Positions 40,720 through 52,308 of a stretch of 64,000 nucleotides of DNA are shown here, in pieces. The stretch covers positions 310,001 through 374,000 of the forward strand of contig JACQDM010000007.1 of NCBI GenBank assembly GCA_016201045.1. Direction: 5' to 3'. The notes beneath the pieces are model-generated. The model searched no databases. It was given only the letters and a program-made list of their open reading frames with translations, and was not told the origin of the DNA. Source of the stretch: Afipia sp. Its GTDB lineage: Bacteria; Pseudomonadota; Alphaproteobacteria; Rhizobiales; Xanthobacteraceae. A program made the position numbers and the translations under genes. Positions within the stretch are counted from its first letter, which is position 1. Each line of letters begins with the position of its first letter.

Positions 40720-41002
40720 TCAGGATGTGCGGGATTGAGCGGTCGCGCTGTGCGTCGCTCGAATCGAAGCCCATCGGTGGGGTTGGCGGTGGTCCATAGC
40801 ATGAAGGGAACGCGATTCAAAGCATTTCGCCTGTAAACCAAGGGTTTTTGCGCATGGGACATCTGCAGCGGCACCGCTGGCAAATCCGCCTTGCGGAACG
40901 CATGCCATCACGGCGAGTTTATTGACGCAGGCGCGCCGAATTATCCTAAGCCTGCCGACCCTCCTCCTCGCCTCCCGTTAGTCCAGCCAGCAAGATCGGA
41001 CG

Positions 41003-42469
41003 ATGCAGAAAGAGCGCCTGATACCCCTGATCGTGGCCTGCGCGCTGTTCATGGAAAACATGGACTCCACGGTGATCGCGACATCCCTTCCCGCAATCGC
41101 CGCCGATATCGGCACCAGCCCGCTGACGCTCAAACTCGCAATCACTTCGTACCTGCTATCACTGGCGGTCTTTATTCCCGCGAGCGGCTGGACGGCGGAT
41201 CGGTTCGGCGCGCGCGCGGTTTTCAGCGCCGCCATTCTCGTTTTCATGATCGGCTCGATCGGATGCGCAATCTCGAACTCCGTCACCGACTTCGTAGTCG
41301 CACGCATCCTGCAAGGCATCGGCGGCGCGATGATGACGCCGGTCGGACGATTGGTGCTGCTGCGCTCCATCGACAAGAGCGCGCTTGTGAACGCGATGGC
41401 GTGGGTGACTGTGCCCGCGCTGATCGGCCCGGTAATCGGCCCGCCGCTCGGCGGCTTCATCACCACGTATTTTTCGTGGCACTGGATTTTCCTCATCAAC
41501 ATTCCCATCGGCGTCATCGGCATCTGGATGGCGCTGACATATATCGATCCGATCAAGGCCGAAGATCCTGAGCGCTTCGATGTCGTAGGCCTCGTACTCG
41601 CGGGCATCGGCGTCGCCGGCATTGCCTTCGGGTTGTCGGTGGCAGGTCTTGGGTTGCTGCCCTGGCCTGTCGTCGCCGGGCTGATCGGGGGCGGGTTCGT
41701 CGCGATGTATTTCTACGTGCTCCATGCGAAGCGCACCGCTTCGCCTGTGCTCGATTTTTCGCTGCTGAAACATCAAACGCTGCGCGCGAGTCTGACCGGC
41801 GGCTTCCTGTATCGCCTCGGAATCGGCGCGCTACCTTTTCTGCTGCCGTTGTTGATGCAGCTTGGTTTCGGCCTGTCGCCTTTCAAATCGGGCCTTGTGA
41901 CATTCGCATCCGCCGTCGGGGCGCTCGGTATGAAAACGCTGGCAGCGCGGATCATCCGTGCATTCGGATTCAGGAAGATCATCGTCATCAACGCGGTCGT
42001 GAGTTCGTTCTTCCTCGCCGCCTGCGGGCTGTTCACGCCGGCGACGCCGCTTCTGCTCATCATGATCGTGCTGATCGTCGGCGGATTCTTCCGCTCGCTG
42101 CAGTTCACGGCCGTCAACACGCTTGCTTATGCGGAAGTCACGCCGCCGGAAATGAGCCGCGCCACGACACTTGCCAGCGTCAACCAGCAGCTCGCAATTT
42201 CAGCGGGCGTCGCGGTCGGCGCGTTCGCGGTCGAAGCAACGATGATGACGCGGCATGCGACCGAACTCAACGCAGGCGACTTTTGGCCGGCCTTCGTGAT
42301 CGTCGCGATCATTTCGGCCGCCTCGTCCTATGCGTTCTGGAAATTGCCGGAAGACGCGGGCCACGAAATTTCCGGTCACAAGATACCGGCCGAGCTTGAA
42401 GGGCCGCGGGCGCCCGAAGCCGTCACGGCCGAATCCACACATGACGCGCGGGACCAGAAACTCAATTAA
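41003..42469 (+). CDS. MFS (DHA2/EmrB-QacA type) drug transporter
   Basis: [58 protein letters not shown]. Confidence 0.9.
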   Translation: MQKERLIPLIVACALFMENMDSTVIATSLPAIAADIGTSPLTLKLAITSYLLSLAVFIPASGWTADRFGARAVFSAAILVFMIGSIGCAISNSVTDFVVARILQGIGGAMMTPVGRLVLLRSIDKSALVNAMAWVTVPALIGPVIGPPLGGFITTYFSWHWIFLINIPIGVIGIWMALTYIDPIKAEDPERFDVVGLVLAGIGVAGIAFGLSVAGLGLLPWPVVAGLIGGGFVAMYFYVLHAKRTASPVLDFSLLKHQTLRASLTGGFLYRLGIGALPFLLPLLMQLGFGLSPFKSGLVTFASAVGALGMKTLAARIIRAFGFRKIIVINAVVSSFFLAACGLFTPATPLLLIMIVLIVGGFFRSLQFTAVNTLAYAEVTPPEMSRATTLASVNQQLAISAGVAVGAFAVEATMMTRHATELNAGDFWPAFVIVAIISAASSYAFWKLPEDAGHEISGHKIPAELEGPRAPEAVTAESTHDARDQKLN

Positions 42470-43152
42470 GTTTTCGCGCCGCTCCGAAATCCGGTCGCCA
42501 GCACATAACGCTCCGAGGAATCCTGCCGGCTCGCGGCAGGCTTCACATGCTTGACGCTCGCGAAGTCGCGCTTGAGCTGCGCCAGCAGATCGGCGTCCGC
42601 GCCGCTCTGAAACACTTTCGCGACGAATGTGCCGCCGGGATTGAGCACGTCGCAGGCGAACGCAGCGGCATCCTCGACGAGACCGATGATGCGCAGTTGG
42701 TCCGTCTTGCGATGCCCCGTGGTGTTCGCAGCCATGTCGGACATCACGACGTCCGCGCCGCCGCCGATCATCTCGCGCAGTTTGCCGGGAGCCTTTTCGT
42801 CGAGAAAATCCATCTGCGCGAAAGTCACGCCCGGCAATTCGCCCATCTCAAGAAGATCGATGGCAACGACCTTGCCTTTGCCCTCCGGTGAGCCGACGCG
42901 CTTGGCCGCAATCTGGCTCCAGCCGCCGGGCGCTGCACCGAGGTCGACAACGATCTGACCCTTTTTCAGGAAGCGGTGCTTGTCGTCGATTTCCTGCAGC
43001 TTGTAGGCCGCGCGCGAACGAAAACCATCGCGCTTCGCCTTCGCGACGTATGGATCGTTGAGCTGACGTTCCAGCCACAGTTTCGACGACAGCTTGCGCT
43101 TGCCGCCGCTCTTCACTGTAACATGGAGTCGTCCGGTGGTGTCCTTGGCCAT
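42466..43152 (-). CDS. rlmE: 23S rRNA (uridine2552-2'-O)-methyltransferase RlmE/RrmJ
   Basis: [36 protein letters not shown]. Confidence 0.94.
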   Translation of the reverse strand: MAKDTTGRLHVTVKSGGKRKLSSKLWLERQLNDPYVAKAKRDGFRSRAAYKLQEIDDKHRFLKKGQIVVDLGAAPGGWSQIAAKRVGSPEGKGKVVAIDLLEMGELPGVTFAQMDFLDEKAPGKLREMIGGGADVVMSDMAANTTGHRKTDQLRIIGLVEDAAAFACDVLNPGGTFVAKVFQSGADADLLAQLKRDFASVKHVKPAASRQDSSERYVLATGFRSGAKT

Positions 43153-43183
43153 GCGTTACGGATACGACGATTCAGAGCGCGCG

Positions 43184-44245
43184 TCACGCGCTCTGCAGAA
43201 CGCCGTCTGCGCGCATCATTTCAACCAGCATGCCCTCGCGCAGGCCGCGATCCGCCACCCGCAATTTCGGCAGCGGGAATGCCTTTCGGATCGCGTCGAG
43301 AATGGCGCAGCCCGCGAGAACGAGATCGGCACGTTCGGTTCCGATGCACGCATTGTCGGCACGCTGCTGATAGCTCATCGCCATCAGTTGCGCGATCGCA
43401 CGATCTGTCTCGCCATCGCTCATCCAGAGACCGTCCACCTTGCGGCGGTCATAACGCGGCAGGCCAAGATGAATTCCGGCAACCGTCGTGACGGTGCCCG
43501 ACGTTCCCAACAGATGCATGCGCGACAGATCGTTGCCATGCTCGGCGGCGAACGGCGCAAGATGACCGGACACTTCGTCCATCATCGCTCCGTAACTCTG
43601 CTGTGTGACGTCATGCCCGCCGAAACGCTCCGCCAGCGTGACGACGCCAAGCGGCAGCGAAATCCACGGCCCTTTCACCGGCGGCGCATACGGCTTGCCG
43701 GCCGGGCGTTCGATCCGCACAACCTCCGTCGATCCGCCGCCGATGTCGAACAGGATCGCGCCATTCGCCTTCGGATCGAGCAGCGGCGAGCAACCGATCA
43801 CGGCGAATGTCGATTCGGTTTCGCGGTCGATGATCTCCAGGCGAATGCCGGTTTCGCGTTCGATCAGTTGGAGAAACGCATCGGAATTATCGGCGGCGCG
43901 GCAGGCTTCGGTCGCGATGGTGCGCAGACGCCTGGCGCCCTTGGCCCGGATTTTGTCGCTGCATACCGTCAGCGCGCCGACCGCGCGTTCGATGGCTGCC
44001 TCACTGATATGGCGCGTCGTGGCGATCCCCTCGCCGAGTCGGATGATGCGCGAAAATGAATCGATGACGCGAAATCCATCGTGCGACGGGCGCGCGACGA
44101 GAAGCCGGCAGTTGTTGGTGCCGAGATCGAGCGCCGCGTAAGTCGCATGCGGCTCGGCAGCACGGCCATGCGCGAGCGAGTCAGCCGTTGCGGCAAGGTT
44201 CGCGCGCGGCTCCAAGCCGTCGCGCAACCGCACTTCGTCCGCCAT
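43184..44245 (-). CDS. Ppx/GppA family phosphatase
   Basis: YAALDLGTNNCRLLVA, ILFDIGGGSTEVV, GTSGTVTTVAGIHLGL. Confidence 0.93.
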   Translation of the reverse strand: MADEVRLRDGLEPRANLAATADSLAHGRAAEPHATYAALDLGTNNCRLLVARPSHDGFRVIDSFSRIIRLGEGIATTRHISEAAIERAVGALTVCSDKIRAKGARRLRTIATEACRAADNSDAFLQLIERETGIRLEIIDRETESTFAVIGCSPLLDPKANGAILFDIGGGSTEVVRIERPAGKPYAPPVKGPWISLPLGVVTLAERFGGHDVTQQSYGAMMDEVSGHLAPFAAEHGNDLSRMHLLGTSGTVTTVAGIHLGLPRYDRRKVDGLWMSDGETDRAIAQLMAMSYQQRADNACIGTERADLVLAGCAILDAIRKAFPLPKLRVADRGLREGMLVEMMRADGVLQSA

Positions 44246-44377
44246 AAAAATCCGTTCCGCGCGACCGTTGCCAGCCTGCGCTTCGATCTCTGTTCACGGA
44301 GGAGTCTATCAGTGCCTCAAACGCGTGCAACTGGCGCGTTTGCGGGCGCAATGCCGATTTCGCAGTGCAAAATCCTG

Positions 44378-45166
44378 TTACGCCGCCATGCTTTCGCGCG
44401 GCTGATAGATGGAGATGTGCTGAACATGCGCGACGGGCTTCGATCCGTTGGCGACGATCAGCCCGTCGAGATCGACGAACTTGTGGCCCTTGCGCTCGTA
44501 ATTGCCGGTGACTTTCGCACGCAACGTCAGCACATCGTCGACGCCCGCCGCGCCGAGATAGCGGATGGTCGAGCCGACGTGAATCCACGGACCGAGGATG
44601 GCGTTTTCCATCAACGCCCAGTTCAGCATTCGCAGAAGATTGCCGGTGTGAACCAGTCCATCGCGCAGATAGAGCGGATCGGTCTCCCCGATGTCGCGCA
44701 GATAATCCGGCGCGGCGGCCTTACCGAGCGTGTAAGGCGGAATGCCGAGCCACGCGCCTTCTTTGTATGAATTCTCATCGACCGGCGCGCGCGCAGCGAC
44801 CGGCGGTACGCTCTTGAAATCGTCCAGCGAGATTTGTTCGGATTGCAATGACATCGAGGCGTGCCCCGTCGCGCAGAGTTCACCACGGCTCTCCACCTTG
44901 ATGGCGATTCCGTCACTCGTTTCATCGGCGGTCACGATGGCTGTCTCGCCGTCATAGACAGGCTTCAGGAATCGGCCATCCATCAGCCCGCGTTCCAAAA
45001 ATACGCGGCCCCATTTCGCCACCGGCATGTGGCTCATATAGGCGAACACATCGACGCCAGGCACGAGGCCGCCTTTGAAACCGAACTTCTTCGCCACGGT
45101 ATCGTCGTGCATCCGGTTTTCGGAATTTCTGGCGAGATTGATCGCCGCGACGCGATGGGGCTGCAT
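44378..45166 (-). CDS. MaoC/hotdog-like protein, hypothetical
   Basis: HDDTVAKKFGFKGGLVPGVDVFAYMSH resembles hotdog dehydratase/thioesterase motifs. Confidence 0.55.
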   Translation of the reverse strand: MQPHRVAAINLARNSENRMHDDTVAKKFGFKGGLVPGVDVFAYMSHMPVAKWGRVFLERGLMDGRFLKPVYDGETAIVTADETSDGIAIKVESRGELCATGHASMSLQSEQISLDDFKSVPPVAARAPVDENSYKEGAWLGIPPYTLGKAAAPDYLRDIGETDPLYLRDGLVHTGNLLRMLNWALMENAILGPWIHVGSTIRYLGAAGVDDVLTLRAKVTGNYERKGHKFVDLDGLIVANGSKPVAHVQHISIYQPRESMAA

Positions 45167-45288
45167 GGTTTCCTCGGTGTCTAGTTGTCGCGGATGCTAC
45201 GCAAAGCGGCGATGAAGGCAAGATGTCTCGCCATTTTCTCGTTATTGGGCTAGGAGCCTTGCAACCGCACACTTAAATAAGCAACGCC

Positions 45289-45756
45289 TTGACCCATCAG
45301 ACCCGCATTTATGTCGACGCCGATGCCTGCCCGGTGAAAGACGAAATTTATCGCGTCGCCGAGCGGCACAAGTTGCCGGTGAGCGTGGTCGCGGGCAATT
45401 TCATTCGCGTGCCGAACGATCCGACGATCGAGCGTATCGCGGCAGGCAGCGGCATGGATGCGGCAGACGACTGGATTGCGGAGCGCGCGGTCAAGGGTGA
45501 CATCGTCGTCACCGCCGACATTCCGCTCGCCGCTCGGTGCGTCAAGAATGGCGCGGATGTCATCGCGCCGAACGGCAAACCATTCAGCGAAGAGTCCATC
45601 GGCATGACGCTCGCAGTTCGCAACCTGATGACCGATCTGCGCTCGTCGGGCGAAGTCACCGGCGGGCCGAAATCGTTTTCGCCGCGCGACCGCTCGACAT
45701 TTCTTTCCGCGCTCGATCAGACCATCCGCCGCATACAGCGCGCGCAAAACAAATAA
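45289..45756 (+). CDS. YaiI/YqxD family (DUF188) protein
   Basis: [36 protein letters not shown]. Confidence 0.92.
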   Translation: MTHQTRIYVDADACPVKDEIYRVAERHKLPVSVVAGNFIRVPNDPTIERIAAGSGMDAADDWIAERAVKGDIVVTADIPLAARCVKNGADVIAPNGKPFSEESIGMTLAVRNLMTDLRSSGEVTGGPKSFSPRDRSTFLSALDQTIRRIQRAQNK

Positions 45757-45764
45757 GAAAGCTC

Positions 45765-47585
45765 ATGGCGCCTCCCCTCATCCAGCTCAAAGATGTCACG
45801 CTGACCTTCGGCGGCACGCCGTTGCTTGCGGGCGTCGAGCTTGCGGTATCCGAAGGCGAGCGCGTGTGCCTGATCGGTCGCAACGGCTCGGGCAAATCGA
45901 CGTTGTTGAAAATCGTTGCAGGACTCGTGGAAGCGGACAGCGGCACGCGCTTTGTGCAGCCGGGTGCCACGATCCGCTATCTGCCGCAGGAGCCGGATTT
46001 TTCCGGATACGCGACGACGCTCGCCTATGTCGAAGCGGGACTCAATCCCGGCGACGATCACTATCAGGCACAATATCTGCTCGAACAGCTTGGCCTCACC
46101 GGCAGGGAGGACCCTGCAAATTTGTCCGGCGGTGAAGCGCGCCGCGCGGCGCTGGCGCGCGTGCTCGCACCCTCGCCCGATATTCTCTTGCTGGACGAGC
46201 CGACCAACCATCTCGATCTGACAACCATCGAATGGCTCGAGGGCGAACTCGCAAGCCGCAGGTGCGCGCTCGTCATGATCAGCCACGATCGCCGCTTTCT
46301 CTCCAACCTGTCCCGCGCCACTGTCTGGCTCGATCGCGGCGAAACCCGCCGCATCGAAAAGGGATTCGGCGCGTTCGAGGAGTGGCGCGACGAGGTGCTC
46401 GCCGAAGAAGAGCGCGATCAGCACAAGCTCGACCGCAAGATCGTGATGGAAGAACACTGGCTGCGCTACGGCGTCTCGGGACGGCGCAAGCGCAACGTCA
46501 AGCGGCTCGGCAATCTGCACGCGCTGCGCGACCAGCGCCGCACCTATCGCGGTGCGACCGGCAAGGCCAGTCTTGCAGCAGCGGAGGCCGAACAGTCCGG
46601 CAAGATGGTGATCGAAGCCAAGCGCATTGCCAAATCCTTCGGCGAACGCAAGATCGTCGATGATTTTTCAATCCGCATCGCGCGTGGCGACCGCATCGGT
46701 ATCATAGGGCCGAACGGTGCGGGCAAGACCACGCTCATCAATATCCTGACCGGCGGCATGCCACCGGACAGCGGCACACTCCGCCTCGGCGCGAATATCG
46801 AGATGGCCACGCTCGACCAGCACCGCGAGAGCCTCGACCCGAAGACGACATTGGCCGATGCGCTGACCGGCGGACGCGGCGACAGCATCATGGTCGGCGG
46901 CACGCCGAAGCATGTCATCGGCTACATGAAGGACTTCCTGTTTCAACAGGAGCAGGCGCGCACGCCGCTCGAAGTGTTGTCCGGCGGCGAACGCGGACGC
47001 CTGATGCTGGCGCGTGCGCTGGCGAAGCCGTCGAATCTGCTCGTGCTCGACGAGCCGACCAACGATCTCGATCTGGAAACACTCGACGTGCTGGAAGAAA
47101 TGCTCGGCGATTATGACGGCACCGTCATTCTCATCAGCCATGACCGCGATTTTCTGGACCGCGTTGTGACATCGGTGATCGCACCGGATGGCAACGGCAA
47201 GTGGACGGAATATGCCGGCGGCTATTCCGACATGCTGGCGCAGCGCGGCGCGGATTTGCAATGGCGTCCCGAAAAGATTGTAACTGCAACGGCCAAGCCT
47301 GAAACGCCAACAGCCGCTAGCGCGAAACCGTCATCACCCAAGCGCAAACTCACCTTCAACGACCAGCACGCGCTGGACACCCTGCCCGCGGCCATCGCCA
47401 AGCTCCATGCGGAAATTGCGTCACATCAAAGACGCCTCGACGATCCTGAGCTTTTCTCAAAAGACCGCAAAGCGTTCGACGCGGCATCCTCCGCCATTGC
47501 CAAAGCGCAGGCCGAATTGGGCGCGGCAGAGGAAAAATGGCTGGCGCTGGAAATGCTGCGCGAGGAGATCGAAAGCGGCACTTGA
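45765..47585 (+). CDS. ABC-F family ATPase (Uup-like)
   Basis: Two ABC domains (IGRNGSGKSTLLK, IGPNGAGKTTLIN), two LSGGE motifs; ATG at 45765. Confidence 0.92.
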   Translation: MAPPLIQLKDVTLTFGGTPLLAGVELAVSEGERVCLIGRNGSGKSTLLKIVAGLVEADSGTRFVQPGATIRYLPQEPDFSGYATTLAYVEAGLNPGDDHYQAQYLLEQLGLTGREDPANLSGGEARRAALARVLAPSPDILLLDEPTNHLDLTTIEWLEGELASRRCALVMISHDRRFLSNLSRATVWLDRGETRRIEKGFGAFEEWRDEVLAEEERDQHKLDRKIVMEEHWLRYGVSGRRKRNVKRLGNLHALRDQRRTYRGATGKASLAAAEAEQSGKMVIEAKRIAKSFGERKIVDDFSIRIARGDRIGIIGPNGAGKTTLINILTGGMPPDSGTLRLGANIEMATLDQHRESLDPKTTLADALTGGRGDSIMVGGTPKHVIGYMKDFLFQQEQARTPLEVLSGGERGRLMLARALAKPSNLLVLDEPTNDLDLETLDVLEEMLGDYDGTVILISHDRDFLDRVVTSVIAPDGNGKWTEYAGGYSDMLAQRGADLQWRPEKIVTATAKPETPTAASAKPSSPKRKLTFNDQHALDTLPAAIAKLHAEIASHQRRLDDPELFSKDRKAFDAASSAIAKAQAELGAAEEKWLALEMLREEIESGT

Positions 47586-47660
47586 CGGGATGGAACGCCC
47601 GTAATCGTCGGCTATTATCTTACCGGCTTGCGAGCCCAGCGCTCATAAGGAAACATTTAA

Positions 47661-47864
47661 ATGACCAGCCCGCTTTCAATTCCCGAACTCGAGGACCGCA
47701 TTGCCATTCTGCGCGACAATATCCGTCAACTGATGGAGCAAGCCGCAGCCCTCTCGGGCGGTGCGGACGAGGATCGCGCGTCGGAGCGGATCGCATCCCA
47801 GTCCGAAGAGCTGGAAAAACTCACGAAGGAACGCGACGAGCGCCTGAAAAAGAGGAAGGGCTAG
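47661..47864 (+). CDS. Small coiled-coil protein, hypothetical
   Basis: 67-aa charged heptad-like ORF with aagga upstream. Confidence 0.65.
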   Translation: MTSPLSIPELEDRIAILRDNIRQLMEQAAALSGGADEDRASERIASQSEELEKLTKERDERLKKRKG

Positions 47865-49079
47865 TTATTTGCGCGCGAGATAGTCCAGCACGCCCCGCCC
47901 CGCTGCAGCTCCCGTCGCGAAACTTGCCTGCAACAGATAGCCGCCGGTCGGCGCTTCCCAATCCAGCATTTCGCCCGCGACGAACACACCCGGCATTTTC
48001 CGCAACATGAACTGCGCGTCGATCTCGTCGAACGAAATACCACCGGCTGTCGAGATTGCGCGCGCGATGGGCGCAATGCCTGTCAGTTTGACCGGAACGG
48101 CGTTGATAAAGGACGACAGTTCATCTGGCGTCATCTGCGCAAGTTTTTTGCCCGATGCGATAGCTGCCTCCTGAACCAAGCCGATGGCCACAGGCGAGAG
48201 TCCAGTCGCCTTTCGCAGAAAATTCGTGAACGATTGTTTGCCGCGCGGCGCGGCGAGACGCGCGCCAAGTTTGTCCGGCGCAGCATCAGGCAATAGAGCG
48301 ACGCAAAGGATCGCCTCGCCTTTCCTGAGAACTTCTTCGCGCAGCGGCGCGGACAGCGCATAGACCGCGCCGCCCTCGATACCGTCACGTGAAATCATCG
48401 CTTCGCCCCGCGTCGAATGTTTGCCGAACGAGAGTGCGATATTTTTCAGCGGCTGGCCTGCGAACCTGTCGCGAAACACATCCGACCATGCAACGGCGAA
48501 TCCGCAATTCGCCGGACGCAGGGGAAAAATTGAAATCCCTTTGGCTTTCAGGATCTCGGACCAGCCGCCGTCCGAACCGAGTTTCGGCCAGCTTGCACCG
48601 CCGAGCGCGAGAACGATTGCATCCGCCTGCACGGAAATCTTGCCTTCGCCGGTTTCGAACGTCGGGTTCTCTCCGTTCCATCCGGTCCAGCGATGCCGCA
48701 GCTTGAACGCGACGCCAGCCGCGTCGAGCCGCCTCAGCCACGCGCGCAGCAGCGGCGACGCCTTGAACGATTTCGGAAACACGCGCCCGCTCGATCCGAT
48801 GAAGGTCGGCTCGCCAAGCTGGCCGCTCCATGCGCGCAAGGCTTCGGGCGGAAAAGCATCGATCGCCGCGCGCAGATGCGGCTCAGCATCGGCATAGCGC
48901 GTCAGAAATTTTCCGAGCGGTTCGCTGTGCGTCAGATTGAGCCCGCCGCGCCCCGCCATCAGGAACTTGCGGCCCACCGACGGCATGCGGTCATAGACGA
49001 TAGCATGCGCACTGCCCTTCGCGAGGATCTCAGCCGCCATCAATCCCGCCGGGCCCGCCCCGATGACGGCGACGTTCAA
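47865..49079 (-). CDS. HI0933/TIGR03862-like flavoprotein
   Basis: MNVAVIGAGPAGLMAAEIL, AGRGGLNLTHSE, GEMLDWEAPTGGYLLQASFATG. Confidence 0.9.
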   Translation of the reverse strand: MNVAVIGAGPAGLMAAEILAKGSAHAIVYDRMPSVGRKFLMAGRGGLNLTHSEPLGKFLTRYADAEPHLRAAIDAFPPEALRAWSGQLGEPTFIGSSGRVFPKSFKASPLLRAWLRRLDAAGVAFKLRHRWTGWNGENPTFETGEGKISVQADAIVLALGGASWPKLGSDGGWSEILKAKGISIFPLRPANCGFAVAWSDVFRDRFAGQPLKNIALSFGKHSTRGEAMISRDGIEGGAVYALSAPLREEVLRKGEAILCVALLPDAAPDKLGARLAAPRGKQSFTNFLRKATGLSPVAIGLVQEAAIASGKKLAQMTPDELSSFINAVPVKLTGIAPIARAISTAGGISFDEIDAQFMLRKMPGVFVAGEMLDWEAPTGGYLLQASFATGAAAGRGVLDYLARK

Positions 49080-49082
49080 GCG

Positions 49083-50015
49083 TTACCCGCCCATCGGCGG
49101 CAGCGTGATGCCGTTCGCCTTCGCAGCCTGCTCGATATATTTGAAGGTCTGGAAAAACGCGCCGCCGAGATCGCGTGCGGTGGACATGTCGCCGATCTTT
49201 GCAAAATTCGCAGCGATAGCATCCGGCGTCCATTCGGACTGGGGCAGGTTCAGCCCTTGCGTCTCGACAACCTTGATAACCGCGAACGACCCTGCGCCCG
49301 CGCCCATGATCGTGCGGGTCGGCGCATCTTCGCTCAGAAGATAAAGCACGGCCGGCGTGATCGCTTCCGGCTTCATGAGTGCCAGCGCATCCGGCGGGAT
49401 CAAACCTTCGGTCATGCGCGTCGCAGCCGTCGGCGAAATCGTGTTGACCTTGATGTTGGTCTTGCGGCCTTCCTCGGCCAAGACATTCATCAGCCCGACG
49501 ATGCCCATTTTCGCCGCCGCGTAATTCGCCTGACCGAAATTTCCGAACAGACCGGAAGACGATGTCGTCACGACGATGCGGCCGTAGTTGCGCTCGCGCA
49601 TACCTTCCCACACCGCGCGGCAGCAGTTGAATGTGCCGGTCAGATGCACGGCGATGACTTTCGCAAAGTCATCCGCTTCCATCTTCGCAAACGACTTGTC
49701 GCGCAGGATGCCGGCGTTGGCGACCATCAGATCGACGCTGCCCCACTTCATCGTGGCGCGCGCAACCATTTCCTTGACCTGTGCGAAATCGGAAACGTCC
49801 GCCGGATCGACGATGGCTTCGCCGCCCGCCTTGACGATCTCATCGACGACGCCCTGCGCCGGACTCGCCGAGCCGCCGCTGCCATCGCGCGCCGCACCCA
49901 TATCGTTGACGACGACACGAGCGCCGAGCTTTGCCAATCCCAATGCATGCGCGCGGCCGAGACCCGCGCCCGCCCCGGTGACGATCGCAACTTTTCCATC
50001 GAAACGAATTGCCAT
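49083..50015 (-). CDS. SDR family oxidoreductase (17-beta-HSD4/MFE-2-like)
   Basis: VAIVTGAGAGLGRAHALGLAKLGARVVVND, NAGILRD, NYAAAKMG. Confidence 0.92.
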   Translation of the reverse strand: MAIRFDGKVAIVTGAGAGLGRAHALGLAKLGARVVVNDMGAARDGSGGSASPAQGVVDEIVKAGGEAIVDPADVSDFAQVKEMVARATMKWGSVDLMVANAGILRDKSFAKMEADDFAKVIAVHLTGTFNCCRAVWEGMRERNYGRIVVTTSSSGLFGNFGQANYAAAKMGIVGLMNVLAEEGRKTNIKVNTISPTAATRMTEGLIPPDALALMKPEAITPAVLYLLSEDAPTRTIMGAGAGSFAVIKVVETQGLNLPQSEWTPDAIAANFAKIGDMSTARDLGGAFFQTFKYIEQAAKANGITLPPMGG

Positions 50016-50029
50016 GATTGCGATCCCCC

Positions 50030-50494
50030 TTAGTTAAAGAAATGCATGCCGAGCCAGTCGGCAACCAAGGCAGGCTTCGGCTCGCCCTCGATTTCGAGGG
50101 TCGTTGCCGTGCGCGCCAATAACTCCTTCGGCGATTTCATCGTCACTTCGCTCAGCACGAACCGCGCGCGCACGCGCTTGCCCGCGCGCACCGGCGTCAG
50201 AAACCGAATCTTGTCGAAGCCGTAGTTGATCGACATCGCAGCACCTTTGAGCGTCGGCATGGTCGCATAGGCCATCGCGGGAAGCACCGACAGCGACAGA
50301 AACCCGTGCGCGATGGTGCCGCCGAACGGCGTCTCGCGCTTGGCGCGCTCAGGATCGACATGGATGAACTGGTGATCGTTGGTCGCGTGTGCGAAGGCGT
50401 CAATCTGTTTCTGATCGACCGTATGCCACTCGGACACGCCAAGCTCGGTGCCCACCAGCTTCACAAAGTCTTCGCGATCCATCGCCACGCCCAC
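50030..50494 (-). CDS. MaoC family dehydratase
   Basis: DAFAHATNDHQFIHVDPERAKRETPFGGTIAHGFLSLS. Confidence 0.93.
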   Translation of the reverse strand: MGVAMDREDFVKLVGTELGVSEWHTVDQKQIDAFAHATNDHQFIHVDPERAKRETPFGGTIAHGFLSLSVLPAMAYATMPTLKGAAMSINYGFDKIRFLTPVRAGKRVRARFVLSEVTMKSPKELLARTATTLEIEGEPKPALVADWLGMHFFN

Positions 50495-50571
50495 GGCAAT
50501 TCCCCCGTCTTAAAATAGAACTGGGTGGCACATTCCACAGAACGGCGTTTGCGCCAAGCGGAATTTCGCCC

Positions 50572-52296
50572 TCAGCGTGGCCCGGCTTCGCTTTTCAACT
50601 CCGGGAAATCCTCTTCGCGGAATTCCTGGCCGCGCAGGGCGTCCTTGCGATCGTTGTCGTGCTCCAGCCGCCGCAACTGGACACGGCGGATCTTGCCGGA
50701 AATCGTCTTGGGCAATTCCCTCACAAGTTCGATACGGCGGATGCGCTTGAACGGCGCAAGGCGCGAATGGACATATTTGAAGATGGAGAACGCCGTGTCG
50801 CGGTTGATCTCCGTGCCGGGCACCAGCGCGATATAGGCTTTCGGCAGCGCAAGCCGTATTGGGTCCGGCGTCGGCACGACGGCTGCTTCGGCGACCGCAT
50901 CGTGCTCCAGAAGCACACTCTCCAGCTCGAACGGGCTGATGCGATAGTCCGACGATTTGAACACATCGTCCGAGCGGCCGACGAAGGTAAGATAACCGTC
51001 TTCATCCAGAAACACGACGTCGCCGGTCTGGTACAGCTTGCCGTCCGCGCCCTGTGGCTTGCCGTCGTCGCCCTGATAGCCGAGCATCAGACCGGCAGGC
51101 CGATCCGCGCCGAGCACCAATCGCACCTCGCCTTCTTTCGACAGGTTGCCGTCGGCGTCGGCAACTTCGACCTTGTAGCCGGGCAGCGGCCGGCCCATCG
51201 AACCGATTTTGACTTTCTGTCCCGGCGAGTTTCCGGCAAGCGCGGTGGTTTCCGTCTGACCGTAACCGTCGCGGATGGTGAGTCCCCACGCCGCCTTCAC
51301 CTGATCGATCACTTCGGGATTGAGCGGCTCGCCTGCACCGCAGACTTCGCGCACCGAAACCTTGTAGTCGGCGAGCTTTTCCTGAATGAACAGCCGCCAC
51401 ACCGTCGGCGGCGCGCACAATGTCGTCACGCCGCAGCGCGCCACCGTCGCGAGCAGACCCTTGGCGTCGAAGCGCGGCTGATTGCAGATGAAGATCGTCG
51501 CGCCTGCATTCCACGGCGAATAGAAACAACTCCACGCATGCTTCGCCCAGCCGGGCGATGAAATGTTCAGATGAACGTCGCCGGGTTGCAACCCGAGCCA
51601 ATACATCGTTGAGAGAGCGCCGACCGGATAGCTGCGATGGCTGTGCAGAACGAGTTTCGGCTTGGCCGTGGTGCCCGATGTGAAATAGAGCAGCATGGGG
51701 TCATGTGCGCCGGTCGACCCAATCGGCGTGAATGTCTCCGGGTATTTTTCGGAATCTTCGTAGCGTCGCCAGCCTTTGTGATCGGCCTTTGCGCTGACGA
51801 CGATTTTGGTAAAACCCTCGCCTCCAAGTCCCTCGAACTTCGCGACCTGATCTTCTGTCGCGACCACTACCCTTGCCTTGCCGCGATCGAGCCGGTCGCG
51901 CAGTTCGCCGCCGGTCAAAAGTGTTGTCGCAGGAATCGTGATCACGCCGAGCTTCATCGCCGCCAGCATGGTTTCCCACAACGGCACGACATTGCCGAGC
52001 AGAAGCAGCAGATGATCGCCGCGCTTCAGGCCGAGATCGCGAAGAAAATTTGCCGTCCGGTTCGAGCGGCGTGACATCTCCGCGAACGTGACCTTGATTT
52101 CCGCGCTCGCTGCCGCATCGACGATCCAAAGCGCCGCGCGATCCTTGCTGTCGGAATTTTTGGCAAGCTCGGCATCGAACCAGTCGAGCGCCCAGTTGAA
52201 GGGCACGGCGTCCGGCCAACGGAATTCTTTCACCGCCTTGTCGTAGTCAGTGCGATGCTTGAGCAGAAACGCGCGCGCATCCTTGAACGTCGTCAT
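50572..52296 (-). CDS. Acyl-CoA synthetase (AMP-dependent; benzoate/acetate-CoA ligase-like)
   Basis: LYFTSGTTAKPKLVLHSH, IRDGYGQTET, KTISGKIRRVQLR. Confidence 0.93.
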   Translation of the reverse strand: MTTFKDARAFLLKHRTDYDKAVKEFRWPDAVPFNWALDWFDAELAKNSDSKDRAALWIVDAAASAEIKVTFAEMSRRSNRTANFLRDLGLKRGDHLLLLLGNVVPLWETMLAAMKLGVITIPATTLLTGGELRDRLDRGKARVVVATEDQVAKFEGLGGEGFTKIVVSAKADHKGWRRYEDSEKYPETFTPIGSTGAHDPMLLYFTSGTTAKPKLVLHSHRSYPVGALSTMYWLGLQPGDVHLNISSPGWAKHAWSCFYSPWNAGATIFICNQPRFDAKGLLATVARCGVTTLCAPPTVWRLFIQEKLADYKVSVREVCGAGEPLNPEVIDQVKAAWGLTIRDGYGQTETTALAGNSPGQKVKIGSMGRPLPGYKVEVADADGNLSKEGEVRLVLGADRPAGLMLGYQGDDGKPQGADGKLYQTGDVVFLDEDGYLTFVGRSDDVFKSSDYRISPFELESVLLEHDAVAEAAVVPTPDPIRLALPKAYIALVPGTEINRDTAFSIFKYVHSRLAPFKRIRRIELVRELPKTISGKIRRVQLRRLEHDNDRKDALRGQEFREEDFPELKSEAGPR

Positions 52297-52308
52297 GTCC
52301 GCGCTCCG